Positions 34,859 to 46,457 of a stretch of 64,000 nt of DNA are shown here, in pieces. Both the position numbers and the translations under genes were made by a program. Under the pieces are notes generated by a model that was not told the DNA's origin, made no database searches, and worked only from the letters and a program-made list of their open reading frames with translations. The stretch's first letter is position 1; the number at the start of each line of letters is the position of its first letter. Source of the stretch: Apoda limacodes (taxonomy: Eukaryota > Arthropoda > Insecta > Lepidoptera > Limacodidae); the NCBI GenBank assembly GCA_946406115.1, contig OX291562.1, forward strand, positions 7,098,001-7,162,000, in the 5' to 3' direction.

Positions 34859-36420
34859 TTGCAAAACATTGAAGAATTAAAAAAATATGAGCAACATAAA
34901 TACAAAAAGAATTATTATTTCTTGTTTCATAATATTATTAATTATAAGAAAATTTGTAATAAAATTATCAAAGAGGATAAAAAAAGTAACTATCAAAATT
35001 TACTTCGTAATGCTGAAAGAAACACTAAACAAACATGGAAAGCTATAAAAGAGATATGTAATATTAATGTTAATAATGATCAATCAATTGAACTACTTAA
35101 AATTGCAGATTCGCAAACTAACTCTCTTAATGAGGTCAATATTTTTCTTACTATATTAATAGGTAAAAATCTTGCTGATAATACATTGCACAAATTAAAT
35201 ATAACGGAAAGAACTGGCTAAAAATGCAAAGGAAATTAAGATGCCTGTTGATTCGATGTCTCTATTACCTACGGATCCAGCTGAGGTGCATAAGATAATA
35301 CAACAATTGAGACAAACTTGTTCCTCAGGTCATGTCAAACTATCTTCAAAGTTTTTTTAACAGTTTCATTGTTACTTGGTTGAGCCTAACACGTATGTTG
35401 CGAATCTTAGTTTTGCTAGGGGGGTGTATCCTACTTATTTCAAAATTGCTTCTGTCTGTCCAATTTTCAAATCAAGTAATAAAGAAGACCCGTCCAATTA
35501 TAGGCCTATTTCTCTGCTAACAACTCTTTCATAAGTAATCGAGAAACTTATGAACCACAGACTTAAGAGATACTTTGAATTAGGTAATTACCTCTCAGAT
35601 AATCAATATCGTTTCAGAAATAACAAGTGCACAGAGGATGCTGTCTTGAAACTGACTAGTTTAGTCACAAATCATATTGATGGTGGAGAACGTTGCTGGT
35701 CATGTTAGTACAATGTGTGAATGCACATTTGGTGTCCCACAAGGGAGTACGCTAGGCCTAACACTGTTTTTAATATATATTAATAAACTATGTGATGTTA
35801 AGCTTCGCAATGCTGATTAAATAATGTTTGCTGATGATACTGTGATAGTTTTTCATGATAAATCCTGGAACGCTGTTAAAACTGTGGTTGAGACAGGTTT
35901 AATACAAGTGAGCAGGTGGCTAGAAGACAATCTTCTTAGTTTAAATACCCAGAAAACAAAATAAATGTGTTTTAGTAAGACCTCAGTGTGTAGTCCTATA
36001 ACTACATTCCAACAAGTCCAACATTCCCCTGTAATCGAGTTGTTGGAATTTGTGCACCCGGTTGTAATTGTGAGGTTATTTCTCGTGTCACGGTTATAAA
36101 ATACTTAGGGGTTATGGTAGATGACAAATGGAACTGGAAAGAGCACTTACATATGATTTCTATGAGAGCTAGAAAACTAATATTCATTTTTAAACAGCTC
36201 AGACAAGCAGCAGATAGACAATTACCAATTAACACATACAAAGCCCTTTGTCAGTGCCTACTATCATACTGTATATGTGTTTGGGGCTGTGCAAGTAAAA
36301 CGTACATTGATGAATTTGAAAAGGCACAAAGAGCAGTTCTAAAAGTACTACTCTGCTTACCTCGTTTGTATCCAACTAAATTACTTTATGATAATGCTAA
36401 GGTGTTTACTGTGCGTTAAC
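34859..36420 (+). pseudogene. Decayed LINE with RT motifs (second LINE family)
   Basis: Plus-strand pieces in more than one frame form a LINE ORF2. First comes a linker rich in KYKKNYYFLFHNI and ERNTKQTWKAIKEI. RT blocks follow: ASVCPIFKS, EDPSNYRPISLL, LMNHRLKRYFEL, then FGVPQGSTLG and FADDTVIVFHD (the YADD-type box, here FADD). The tail, VIKYLGVMVDDKWNWKEH then LIFIFKQLRQAADRQLP and SYCICVWGCASKTYI, ends at a stop at 36417-36419. In-frame stops near 35221, 35533, 35818 and 35962 and at least one frameshift make it inactive. A deletion near 35690 removes the RT block that carries the first catalytic Asp. Confidence 0.88.
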
Positions 36421-36599
36421 TTTTTTTTTTAATGTTTAAAAAGGTATTTTTACTAGTGCCACCTTATTAACTTTTCATCCTAAATCTTTTAATAAATTAC
36501 GATGTAACTGTTTCTCTTAATAATCTGGACTATTTTCACTAGATGATTCTGATATGTACAGTACAGTATGAGGCAAGCCAGTCAGTCGTACACTTAGCT

Positions 36600-36930
36600 G
36601 ATTTTATAATTTGTTGTTATATTATAGAGCTCAAACTATAATCTTTGCATGTTTGAAGCTTGTATGTATTATTGTGTTTAAGGTAGAGCAAAATCAGCGA
36701 AAACGTGTTTTTTGTTTGGGACCCCTCAACAATTTTACTTTCTAACCTTTTTATTTCATGCTAGTTTAGGTTGTTCATATATTCTGTGACCTTTTTACTT
36801 GCCTGTTTTGCATATACCTGTTACTTTTCAAAAGTTAAAGCTCTTTAAAGGTCATACGGACGGATGGATAGACAGACAGCGTAGGCTTAATAATCCCTTT
36901 GGGTACGGAAACCTAAAAATACCTCTTTCG
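36600..36930 (-). repeat. Diverged 'ggttccgtaccc' repeat, minus orientation
   Basis: Ends 'ccctttgggtacggaaacct' with 'catacggacggatggataga' before it, the reverse complement of the family's left end. The left part shares 'atatta(t)agagctca(a/c)actataat' with the copy at 60650-60915. Confidence 0.6.
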
Positions 36931-37021
36931 GAGAAATCCCTGGTTACGCTGTACCAAACATACAAAAGGGCGTACAAAAGAAACTTTTTATGAATAGATC
37001 ACCGCACGCAAGTCACAGATA

Positions 37022-37287
37022 AATCCTACTAATATTATGAATGTGAAAGTTTGTATGTCTGGATTGGCATACAAATAGGTTAGGTCCTGGAATAGCATAT
37101 AGACTTTATGCCTAAAAAATTAAAATTGCCTGAGGGAATAACTATAACAGAGTTGAACGAACTATTGCTGCACCTATAGCATGCTATAGCAATTCATTAG
37201 TTTAACTAATTAATTGGAGTTAATTAAGGAGTTCCACGCCGATAACTGAATATAGCGCGGGCGGAGCCGCTGGCAAAGTCTAGTCTT
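37022..37287 (+). mobile_element. Lep1-like nonautonomous Helitron, near-complete
   Basis: The 5' end is TCCTACTAATATTATGAATG and the 3' end is 'gcgggcggagccgctggcaa' followed by AGTCTAGT. The GC-rich segment just before the CTAGT terminus can form the short hairpin expected of a Helitron 3' end. There is no coding capacity. Confidence 0.7.
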
Positions 37288-37378
37288 TCATAAAAGACCC
37301 AAAATAAAATGATTAAAAAAATTTGAGTTTGCAATAATACAAAACAAAATATAAGTAAAATACAATACGTTACTTTTA

Positions 37379-37522
37379 TTGAAATGAAAACGTCTTTAGC
37401 CGCGTTGTGCACTTTTTTTGTCATGGGTTAAAAATGTTATGTCCTAAGTATTCCAAAATATCAAAAATGCACAACGTTAATATTCAAGTTTTCACTTCTG
37501 CAGGCACTCCCGGAGTGCAAAC
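37379..37522. mobile_element. MITE-like repeat, second copy
   Basis: 'gaaatgaaaacgtctttagc' at the left and 'gttttcacttctgcaggcac' plus the 'gcactcccggagtgc' palindrome at the right, as at 11207-11560. The interior is shorter. Confidence 0.55.
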
Positions 37523-37849
37523 CGTTTTTTTATAGAATAACTAATCTGTTACGTTTGCAAGTATAGTGAAAGTGTATAGTGAAATAACTATTACTCTCGC
37601 CGATACCGCGTCCGCAATAGAAAGGCCGTAACACAAAAACTGTACTGTTTTTTTTTTATAAACGCATTTGACAATAAAACTAGTAATAATGTGGTTTATT
37701 TGCTGAATTGAAAGTAATCGATAGTTTTATCGATATCAGTATTTTGTACTTGTCTTTTTAGATGATTGTAATGAAAAATGTGAAGGACAAAGACTTTGAT
37801 ATGTACTTAAAATTAACATGGGATACTACCATCACGTCTATCCTAATAT

Positions 37850-38065
37850 CAACTCCCTCGCAGCCTAGATGTTGGCCGGCTGCTGTGCAGAGGGTGTGGG
37901 TTCGATTCCCGCACTAGACAAACATTTATGTATATGTATGATATGTATGTATCAACAAAAAAAAAGTAATTATATGTAATTGTATCTGTTGTCTGGTGCC
38001 CATAACACAAGCTTTGCTTACTTTGAGGCCAGATGAAGCTGTGTGTAATGTCCAAAAATATTTAT
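37850..38065 (+). mobile_element. tRNA-headed SINE (copy 4)
   Basis: Head 'gcagagggtgtgggttcgat' then 'tcccgcactagacaaacatt'; tail 'cataacacaagctttgctta' and 'gccagatgaagctgtgtgta', ending in (TTTA)n. It is the best match to copy 1. Confidence 0.8.
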
Positions 38066-38589
38066 TTATTTAATTATTTACGCCTACTACCGAAGATGTA
38101 CCTTTCTGTAAGGGTAGTCAGATATATTTACTGATATGTATGTTTGTACAACTTATGGTTTTAGTGTATGTATGTACACCTTTATGGTTTTAATATCCAG
38201 TAGTAGGGGACAGCCTCTTGGTCTGTAATAAGTAAAAATAGTTTAGGTGGCGAGCCAATTGCCGAACCGAAAATGGATAAGAATCAAAATAACTTTTACA
38301 GTACAAATTTTATCGCAAAATAATTTAAAGGTCAGCTATGTTCTATGTTGGTAGTGTATATGAGTCAATTCAAAATGTGAAACGTACTCATAGCTATATG
38401 GTTAGGTTGATGGCTTACATTCAAAATACCGAGCTCAAAAAAAAAATATTTTATGAAGTAGAAGTATTTTTAATTTTAATGACAATAATAATAATCGTAA
38501 AACAGAGGTTAAATAATACAATAAAAATATGTGACGGTTCAAAAATGTTTTAAGAGACATACTTAACAAAAATGCTTTTAAATTTTATA

Positions 38590-39060
38590 AGTCTTTATAA
38601 GTATATGCGAGCTATCCCTCTGGGAGTCGTGCTTTCTAGTCGCTTGCTAAAGCTGTCGCAGGGAACTTTCGACCAGTCGTGCGAAGACGATGGTGACTTG
38701 GCCCATAGTGCTAAAGAGAAAGCCGATCTACTAGGCAGTATCTTTGCCTCAAAATCGAATATGTACGACGAAGGCGCTGGTACCACCTACTATACCGTGG
38801 TGCGGCAAGACCATGCCGTAAATCTCCATAACACAGCGGGAGGTCCGGCGGGCGTTGCATTCTCTAGACGTTCATAAATCAAGTGGGCCAGACGGTAAAC
38901 CAGCAGTGGTGCTTAAGCAGTGTGCTTCTGAGTTATGTCCTGTACTCACGCGCCCCTTCGCGCTTTCCTAACACACTAGCCAAGCTACGGTGACCGCTTA
39001 CCATCAGGTGGACCGTAAGCTTGTTTGCCACCTTAGTGGTATAAAAAAAATAAAAATAAA
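38590..39060 (+). pseudogene. Internally deleted LINE (endonuclease-RT linker fused to 3' tail)
   Basis: The translation shows the linker between endonuclease and RT of a LINE: DGDLAHSAKEKADLLGSIFA, and after a frameshift ALHSLDVHKSSGPDGK-like text (about 38850-38960) and ELCPVLTRPFAL. At about 38975 it jumps straight to the 3' tail: 'gctacggtgaccgcttacca', then the CAGGTGGACCGTAAGCTTG text and poly-A. The whole RT core and C-terminal domain are deleted. Confidence 0.8.
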
Positions 39061-39878
39061 AGGCATACAGCTTACAAAAGCCAACTATTAATTATTCTGT
39101 GCAAAAGCGCCGTATAAAGAAAATGTGTAAAAAAATCCAAAAAAATTACATAGGTACGTCGAAAGTCTAGAGACTAAGAGAATTATAATTATACCAAAAA
39201 ATAAGAAGGCGTCCTTGTTGCGAAGAGAGCTTAGTACTTAGACTTAGCTTAGACTGCAGGTTAATTGAAAAATGGGCTCTGGAAAGAGCCTGACGTAAAA
39301 TTGAAAATGAAACAAGATTTAATTCAGCTCGCAATAGCTTTTAATCGCCTTAAACGCAATTTACATTTTCTTCCACAAATCATTTAACAATTATTATTGA
39401 AAAAACTAGAAATATATAAATTATAACAGTTTTCTAAAAATCGTGATTGTAATTACACTTCACTGAGTTGACTTAATTTCTACGATTTTACACTAATATT
39501 CTTGATTTACTTCTTTTTTGATTTATATATATTACTTGTTTTTTCTTCCATTGGTTTCTTCACTGCTTATTTATCTGAAACTGTCGAACTTTTACTGCAT
39601 ACAGTACAAAATCTCCTTTTATACTTTTTATCTAGGAGGAAATGTCCAAATCATTTATTTTAGACCGATCAGAGAACGTTGTATTTATTTTAATAACCCA
39701 ATAACCAGTTCAAACCGGTTTTTCCGGATTTCTATCTCGAACTTTCTATTTATTTATTGGTCCGAGCCATTCTCATTTTTCTGTCCTTGCTCATGTATGT
39801 GTGAGAACCAAAAAAGACTTTTGGATCTCTTTACAGTAAAGTAATATGAATATGTAAAAATGGTTTAGCTCTGTGTGT
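39061..39878. other. AT-rich spacer, no gene seen
   Basis: Short open frames only, with aromatic-rich AT-driven translations. Nothing is recognised. Confidence 0.45.
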
Positions 39879-40039
39879 CGATTACGTAAAGTTGTTGCTA
39901 ACAATTCTCGTTTGAAATCCATAGAAATAAGATATACATTATGCATTTGAAATTACGTATGAAATTTATTGACTGTCGCAAAACCGCAATCTATATCTTA
40001 TTTTTTTCGAGAATTGTTAGCAACAACATACGTAATCGA
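39879..40039. mobile_element. 161-bp foldback element
   Basis: The left end 'cgattacgtaaagttgttgc' plus TAACAATTCTCG and the right end are inverted complements over about 33 bp, with 1-3 mismatches. A further internal match on 'aataagatata' appears inside the left half and in reverse in the right half. It has MITE size and form. The superfamily is unknown. Confidence 0.65.
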
Positions 40040-40517
40040 GGCCCTATTCTTAATCGGCAAAAATATCGCGTAACACACACAAAAACAATACATATACGTA
40101 TACAGACACTTTGAGAACCTCCTCCTTCTATTCGAAGTCGGTTTTAAGGTTTAAAAGTATACAAAATACAAAGGTATCCGTATAAATACGTAACTGCTTT
40201 TTATCACCTGTGTGTTTGTCTTTATCAATTGGCTTTCTTGTTTGTCTGTCAGGCACAAATTCTGCAAACAGATTTTAACCAACTGTCCGATAAGCTAGTA
40301 ACTTGACACTTTGAATACAGCTCAAATGTAACACTGACAACAGAATGTAATAATTGTCGGTCTGTATTAGGTTTCATTGAATTTTCAAAGAATTTTTTAG
40401 AATTTTGATTTTAAAAATTTTTTTTTGAACTATTTAATTGTTATCTGTTTTAATTAGTTACATAGTGATATAAAAATATTGTTGACTATATATAATTTAA
40501 ATTTGGCTTAGTTTACC

Positions 40518-40522
40518 TTTAC
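40518..40522. repeat. Target-site duplication TTTAC, left
   Basis: TTTAC immediately left of the LTR start (TGTTACG). It matches TTTAC at 54061-54065 right of the other LTR. A 5-bp duplication is usual for BEL/Pao insertions. Confidence 0.85.
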
Positions 40523-41329
40523 TGTTACGAACACGCACAGCGGCGACGGGCGTAGGCTAGCTTCCTCGGTTGCTAAAACGAAGCTACGACAACGAAGCGC
40601 CGTAGAAATTAGACAACCGTACGGTAGCTAGCTACTAGACTAGGCCACTGACGTGTTTATAGTGGACTGTATGTTGTGGGCGACCGTATTGCGGGCCGGA
40701 CGGGTGAAGCCGGGTGTCGCACTTGTGAACCGCTGACCACGAAGATTTCTTGAGCGCAAAATAAAATAGCCGAAGTGAAGCTGAGTCTTCTTGTGAAGAA
40801 TTTATTTACACTAGAGCACTTATTTTACACTTAATTTCTAGCATAGTTTCTTCCTTTTTCCTAGCAGCGTTTCTTTCTTGAACCTTCAATTGAGCACTTA
40901 TTTTCTTGCAGAGTTTCTTCCTTGATTGTTGGTTCTTCCTTTCTTGGTTTCTTGCTGCGAACTGCGACTGCGAACTGACGATGACCGCTGGATCGCTCGA
41001 GTTTTAAACAATTTCGAACAAAGCGGCAGGCCATAAAATTACCGTTACGGTTGTAAACTATAGCTAGACTACTCTTACAATTCTTGCTGTCCTTGTCTAC
41101 AACTCGTTTGTATGGAGGTACATGTTTTTGTTATTTTAAAATATAAAAATGAATTTTCTCTACATTACAATTACTTCCTACAGATAGATATTAATTTTAC
41201 AAACATTATGAAATAGAATTCATACAGATATCTCACAAACTGTGGCTTTAAGAGCCAAAAAATGCAAAGGGCGTCTCGCAAGCGTATTGCTTATAATTTC
41301 AAAATTCACGCCCGGCCTAGTAGCTCCAC
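40523..41329 (-). repeat. BEL/Pao 3' LTR, left segment
   Basis: Matches 52539-53345 almost base for base (one C/A difference at 40868 versus 52884). It is interrupted at 41329 by the Jockey-like element. On the minus strand this is the end of the 3' LTR. Confidence 0.93.
41320..41329. repeat. 10-bp target duplication of the Jockey-like element, left
   Basis: 'gtagctccac', repeated at 46930-46939. The uninterrupted LTR has it once. Confidence 0.9.
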
Positions 41330-41706
41330 ATCATCATCGCCATCATCTCCTTGTGTATAATACTCTCCAAGTTAAAATTATATCTCAAGTGAAAAAAGTG
41401 TATGTGCTTCAAGACAGCAATTCCTGTAGACGGCGGACGTGCGTGCACAGACGAGACTAGGTGTTTGTTGTGTTCTGCGTGTTTGCGCCTACATAAGCAG
41501 CGCTTGAAGGTAGACGGTTTCCGCTTTTTCAGCGGTCTTGAGGAGGATTCAGCGGTAAGCGATTTTTATTTTATTTTCTCGGCTTTATTGCCACGGATCG
41601 CCGTCGTTTGTCGCTCTTCTAAGGGCGTCCCTTTTTGGGCCACCCCTTCAGACCCAGCTGCAGCCGGACTCGCATCAAGGGATGCTGGTAGCAGCCATCT
41701 AGCGGA
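41330..41706 (+). other. 5' UTR of the Jockey-like element
   Basis: Starts 'atcatcatcgccatcatctc', which would be the transcription start with an internal promoter. Other-frame open stretches across it are not supported as genes. Confidence 0.6.
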
Positions 41707-43771
41707 ATGCCGCCACCCCCCGGACCCCCACCACCGGTACGTAGAGGAGGCGTACGTAAACGGGGCGTATGGTTACGCTCCCAACCCTCAGCCGCCGTCG
41801 TGGCGCGTAATTTGTTTACCGGCGAAATTTCTGCCGCGGACCGGCCCTTTTCGGTCGCGTTCCCACCCTCTCGCCCTCCGTCTAGGACTTCTATGGCCTC
41901 GGCCATATCACAGTCGTCGGTGTACTCGGCCTCTGAGTCCGGCGACGAATTATTTCGAGATGAGGACCTCCCTACCATGCCTTCAATGCTCTCTCCTATT
42001 GAGGACACCCCGCCCCGGCCAGACCCCAACTCATCCACCTCAAATAAGGACAGTCGTACTAGCCAGACCAGTAAAACAACTCCCCCAATCTCGGCCCCAA
42101 TAAGTACTAACCCGCCATCAATCCCACTGCCGCGGAGAGACCCAAGGGTTCGCAATAGGGACGTTAGGCCTAGACCTTTCTCACTCAGCCCTACGAAGGA
42201 TCCTGCTGAGCGAGCACGCCTCGAGGCAAGAGTGGCCATCGCCGATAGGCAAAAGTCATTGACAATCCAGGACCTCCCCCCCCAACCTGAGGGTATGGAA
42301 ATCTCTGAAATCTCCCCCCCCCCAACCCGCTGCGCCAACTGCACCTTCAACTTCAGCGCCATCGAACGGTCGCTCTTATGCGCAGGCAATTAGTTCGCCT
42401 AAAACCGTTTCGCAGACCGAAAAAGCTCAGCCGCCACAATCAGTAAGTGCCCAATCAGCCCCTAAAGACAAAAACAGTCACCCCCCCATAATCGTAGAGT
42501 CCCTCCCCCAGTGGTCGACGCATCTAAAAAAGATGCACTCAATATTAGGCCACGCACCCAACGCCCGGCCGTTTGGCAAAGGGGTACGATTTTTCCCAAA
42601 GTCGCCCTCGGAATATCGTACGGTAGTGGCCTATATTGACGAGCTGTCTAAGCTGGATACAACAGTATCTTGGTACTGCTACAGCTTAGACAGCGAGCGG
42701 CCGCAAAAAATCGCACTAAAGGGACTCCCCCAAGACACCTCGCTCAATGAGATAGCTGAGGACCTCGCCTTCGCCGGCTTCCCAGTGTCGCACGTGCGGC
42801 AAATTCCTGCAGTTAGGGGTCGACCCAACTGCATATATTATGCCCAGCTACAGCTCAGGCACACTTCTGCGGAGCTGCAACAGCTGTACGCAGTTAACGA
42901 GCTGCTCAGCATGCCTGGCATAACAATCGAGGCTTGGCGTACTCGCCCCGGTCCGGCACAATGCCATAGATGCCAGGCATTTGGCCATGCCTCCTCTAAC
43001 TGTCACCGGCCAATCAAATGTGTGCGCTGCGGCGGCGAGCACCCGGCGTCCGACTGCGATCGGCAATCGGTTGCAGTCAAATGCGTAAACTGCAGGCAAG
43101 CGCACACAGCCAACAGCCGCTCGTGTCCCGTTTTCCGGCGCGAGGCGAGACGTAGGGGGGTGACCATTAACCCTCCGTTGCCCCGTAACAAAGCCCAACG
43201 GGCTACAAATTTGCCCCCGCCTTCACCCACTCCCCTGCAACAATTGCAGCCGCAGGAGTATGACTTATCCTCGGGCGCAAACTTAATGCCCCCCGCCAAC
43301 CCCCCCACCGACAGATCCCAAGCTCTCGGGAGAAAAAAGAGGCCACGCCGGAAAAAATCCGCCCCACAACCCACAACAACGGTTCCGACTAACACTGCGG
43401 TAGCGCCGGACACACAATTTGCCCCTTTTATTTTTATGCCCCCCCCCCAATTTGCGGACCCCCCACAACCCCCCAATACGTCTCAACCACCAACCACCAA
43501 CCAACCGCCAAAATCAAAATCACGCACCGTCGCTGCCCAGCAGCATCAACCCCCCGCGCAAATTCGGCCTAGCGGGACACAATACACACAGGGCCCACCC
43601 CGCATGCAAGCTGGTGCCCTAAACGTGGCTAGAGCCGCAATAGCGGCACTAAACGCGGCCATAGAGGCCATCGCAGCCGGCCAAAATCCGTTGCCAGCCC
43701 TTTTTAATGGATTGGCACAACTCACCACAATTCTCACGTGGGAATTTAATGGGGCCTCATCGGGGCCTTAA
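41707..43771 (+). pseudogene. Jockey-like ORF1 (nucleocapsid-type, CCHC knuckles), one frameshift
   Basis: The ATG at 41707 opens a Pro/Ser-rich N-terminal part (for example SASESGDELFRDEDLP) that runs to a stop at 42393. The second part is open in the +1 frame to 43771. It has a PRE_C2HC-like domain (KIALKGLPQDTSLNEIAEDL...) followed by knuckles CHRCQAFGHASSNC, CVRCGGEHPASDC and CVNCRQAHTANSRSC, then a Pro/Gln-rich end. The frames meet at a run of ten C (42314-42323), so a one-base length change there explains the break. It would bind element RNA in the RNP. The last 23 nt overlap the ATG region of ORF2. Confidence 0.87.
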
Positions 43772-46457
43772 ATTGAGAATTGTGGACTGGAACCCTGGGG
43801 GCATAACTGGCAAGACAGCCGCCCTCAGAACGTTAGTCCAGGAACACGATGTTCACATTGTGTTACTGGGCGAAACGAAACTCCGAGGTGAGAATGAGCT
43901 CCGCATTCCAAATTTCTTCACCTATAGGCGAGACGAAATTTCTCCCGCTAATATGGCCTTCAGGGGTACGGCTGTATTAATTAGACGTGACCTTATTCAC
44001 GAATTATTACCCCTTCCCCTTTTTACATACATTCGGTCTATAGGTGTAAAACTAAAGGTCGGCAATGCGGAGCTTAAAGTCTTCGCCGCATATAAGCCAC
44101 CATCAACCCCCTTCGATCCAAGTGACATCGACAATATCTTTTGCGATGCCACCCCCACACTTATCTTAGGTGACCTCAACACCAAACATCAACACTGGGG
44201 TTCACGAATTTCATCCAAATCGGGTCGTGAACTAAAAGCAGATGCTGAGAGCAAAAACTATTTAGTCATCGGTCCAGGATCACCAACGCACTACCCCTCT
44301 ACTGACAATCACGCACCGGACGTATTGGACATCGCATTAGCCCACAATATTAGCTGGTCAATGTCGTTAGAGGTCCTCCACGACACTGACACTCAGCATC
44401 TGCCAATCTTATTGGTCCTTGGAGTGTCCGCAACTGGTAAACCGCTCCCCAACCCCCGCAGAATAACAGACTGGGCCACTTTCCACCGCGCCATGCTGGA
44501 CTATAAACTCCCGGCTGGTGGCATTACCACTCCCTTAGAAGTCGAAGAGGCAGTTAGTACCTTCACAACTGCCATTGCACAGGCTCTAAGGGAGTCCACC
44601 AGTGTCTCAGCCACAGCCTCTGGTAAGCAGTTGCTACCGGCGCACCTGCGCGCTAAACTTAAGACTAAGAGGGACCTCCGAAAGCTCTGGAGCGACACTC
44701 GTTGCCCAGTGGTGAAGAGGGACCTCAACAAGATTAGTGCGGAACTGACAGCTGAAATCAGTAACTTCAGACAACACTCATGGGACCAGGTTATACTCAA
44801 AGCCAGTGAGGACGACACGGCACTGTATCGCTTGGCCCGTCAAATAACCAAAACCCCCGCCCCAATTTGCCCTCTCATCGATACCGCTGGCATTCGCCGT
44901 TACCACGCAGCGAAACGCGCGGAACTTTTTGCGGACCACTTTGAGGACCAATTTCAACCGAACCCCAGTATCGACCCTGTCCACACGTTAGGAGTCACAG
45001 AACGCGTAAAGCAGTTTCTCGCGGCCCCAGCCCCACCACTCAGAGGTGATTACTTTATCTCGCCTAAAGAGGTTAGGAAGGAGGCCTCTAAGCTTAACAA
45101 GCGCAAATCACCCGGTCCCGACGATATTCCAAACACAGCGATTATTATGCTGCCTAGGAAGGGTCTGGTGGCACTCACCCGTATCTTTAATGGGATATTG
45201 CGCACTGGACATTTCCCATCTCCGTGGAAGATGGGCAAAATCATTGTTCTCCCGAAACCAGGGAAAGATCGTCATCGCCCATAACATTACCGACCGATTA
45301 CACTGCTGTCCAACTTAGCCAAGTTGTTCGAACGCCTACTTTTACTTAGGATATCCCCGCATATCCAGCTCAGGCCTGAACAGTTTGGTTTTAGAGACAG
45401 CCACAGTACCACTCTTCAGCTTGTACGAGTGCTCCATCACATGGCCTTCGAGCTAAACAAGGGCAGGCGCACTGTCGGAGTCTTTCTCGATATGGAGAAG
45501 GCTTTCGATCGGGTTTGGCACGAAGGCTTAATACACAAGCTGTTAGAGACGGACATCCCTCCGATGCTCGGGCTAGTAATAGCCTCGTTTCTGGACAAAC
45601 GAAGCTTCTATGTCTCGGTCGAGAACAACCAGTCAGCATGTAAACCCATTAGAGCAGGGGTACCTCAAGGTAGCTGCCTATCGCCACTGCTTTACGCGTT
45701 ATACACCAACGACATCCCCACTCTCAGTGACTCCGGTCTAGCTGAAGGTGTTGAAGACGTCATCCTAGCCCTTTACGCGGACGACAGCGCCTATATGTCC
45801 TCCTCCCGCAAAGCTAGTTTAGCAGCCAAAAAAATGCAGCGACTATTGGACACTTTGCCTGGCTGGCTGGACAAGTGGAGAATAGCCGTTAATGCCAGCA
45901 AGACATCAGCACTACTGACCGGCCTGCAAAAGTTTCTCCCACCGAAACTTGTGTTTCGAGGTCAAGTCATTGAGTGGCAACCCAGCGTAAAGTACCTAGG
46001 TTGTATTATAGACCGCCCCTTACGCATGCGCAAAATGCTAGACCATGTGTCAGCAGGCGCGGTCGCGTCACGGGCGTGCCTTAGACCGGTGCTTTCCTCT
46101 GACTTGCCACTCAAAACCAAAATTCGCCTGTACAAGTTGTACATACGGTCGAGACTGACCTATGCAGCCCCTGCTTGGTACGGTCTTCTATCTTCTACCA
46201 ACAAACGTAAGCTCCAGGTTGTCCAAAATAAGTCGCTGAGATTAATCACCGGCGCGGGACGCTACGTCCGCAACTCCACCATCGCTAGAGACACCAAAAC
46301 CGAGCCACTCGCAGAGTTCATATCTGGTTTGTCGAAACGATTATTCACCCGCGCGGACAACAGTCACCATACTCACCTTAGGGGTATAGCACCCCTACAC
46401 GCCCGCCCGCCGGAAGGCAGGGCTCTCCCCCGAGAGCTTATTCCTGTGGGTGAATAA
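43749..46457 (+). pseudogene. Jockey-like ORF2 (APE endonuclease and reverse transcriptase), one in-frame stop
   Basis: Likely start MGPHRGLKLRIVDWNPGG (ATG 43749); an earlier in-frame ATG is at 43707. Endonuclease motifs: VLLGETKLRG, LILGDLNTKHQHWGS and APDVLDIAL. The linker includes KRKSPGPDDIPNTAI. RT blocks: GFRDSHSTTLQLVRV, VFLDMEKAFDRVWHEGL, RAGVPQGSCLSPLLYALY, and the catalytic LALYADDSAYMS, then VKYLGCIIDRPLRM and YAAPAWYG. A single TAA at 45282-45284, just before the YRPIT block, interrupts an otherwise open 902-codon frame. All catalytic residues downstream are intact, so death appears recent. No RNase H domain is seen. Confidence 0.92.

Noticed and set aside
41402..42389. Long open frames on both strands (233 and 256 codons) in the Jockey-like 5' region
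   Set aside because: GC-rich DNA of ORF1 leaves other frames open by composition. The translations are Pro/Arg/Ser-rich with no domain, and the ORF1 frame explains the region.
42848..43737. Minus-strand frames opposite Jockey-like ORF1
   Set aside because: They are shadows of the coding strand, which carries the zinc knuckles; the Gly-rich text mirrors proline codons.
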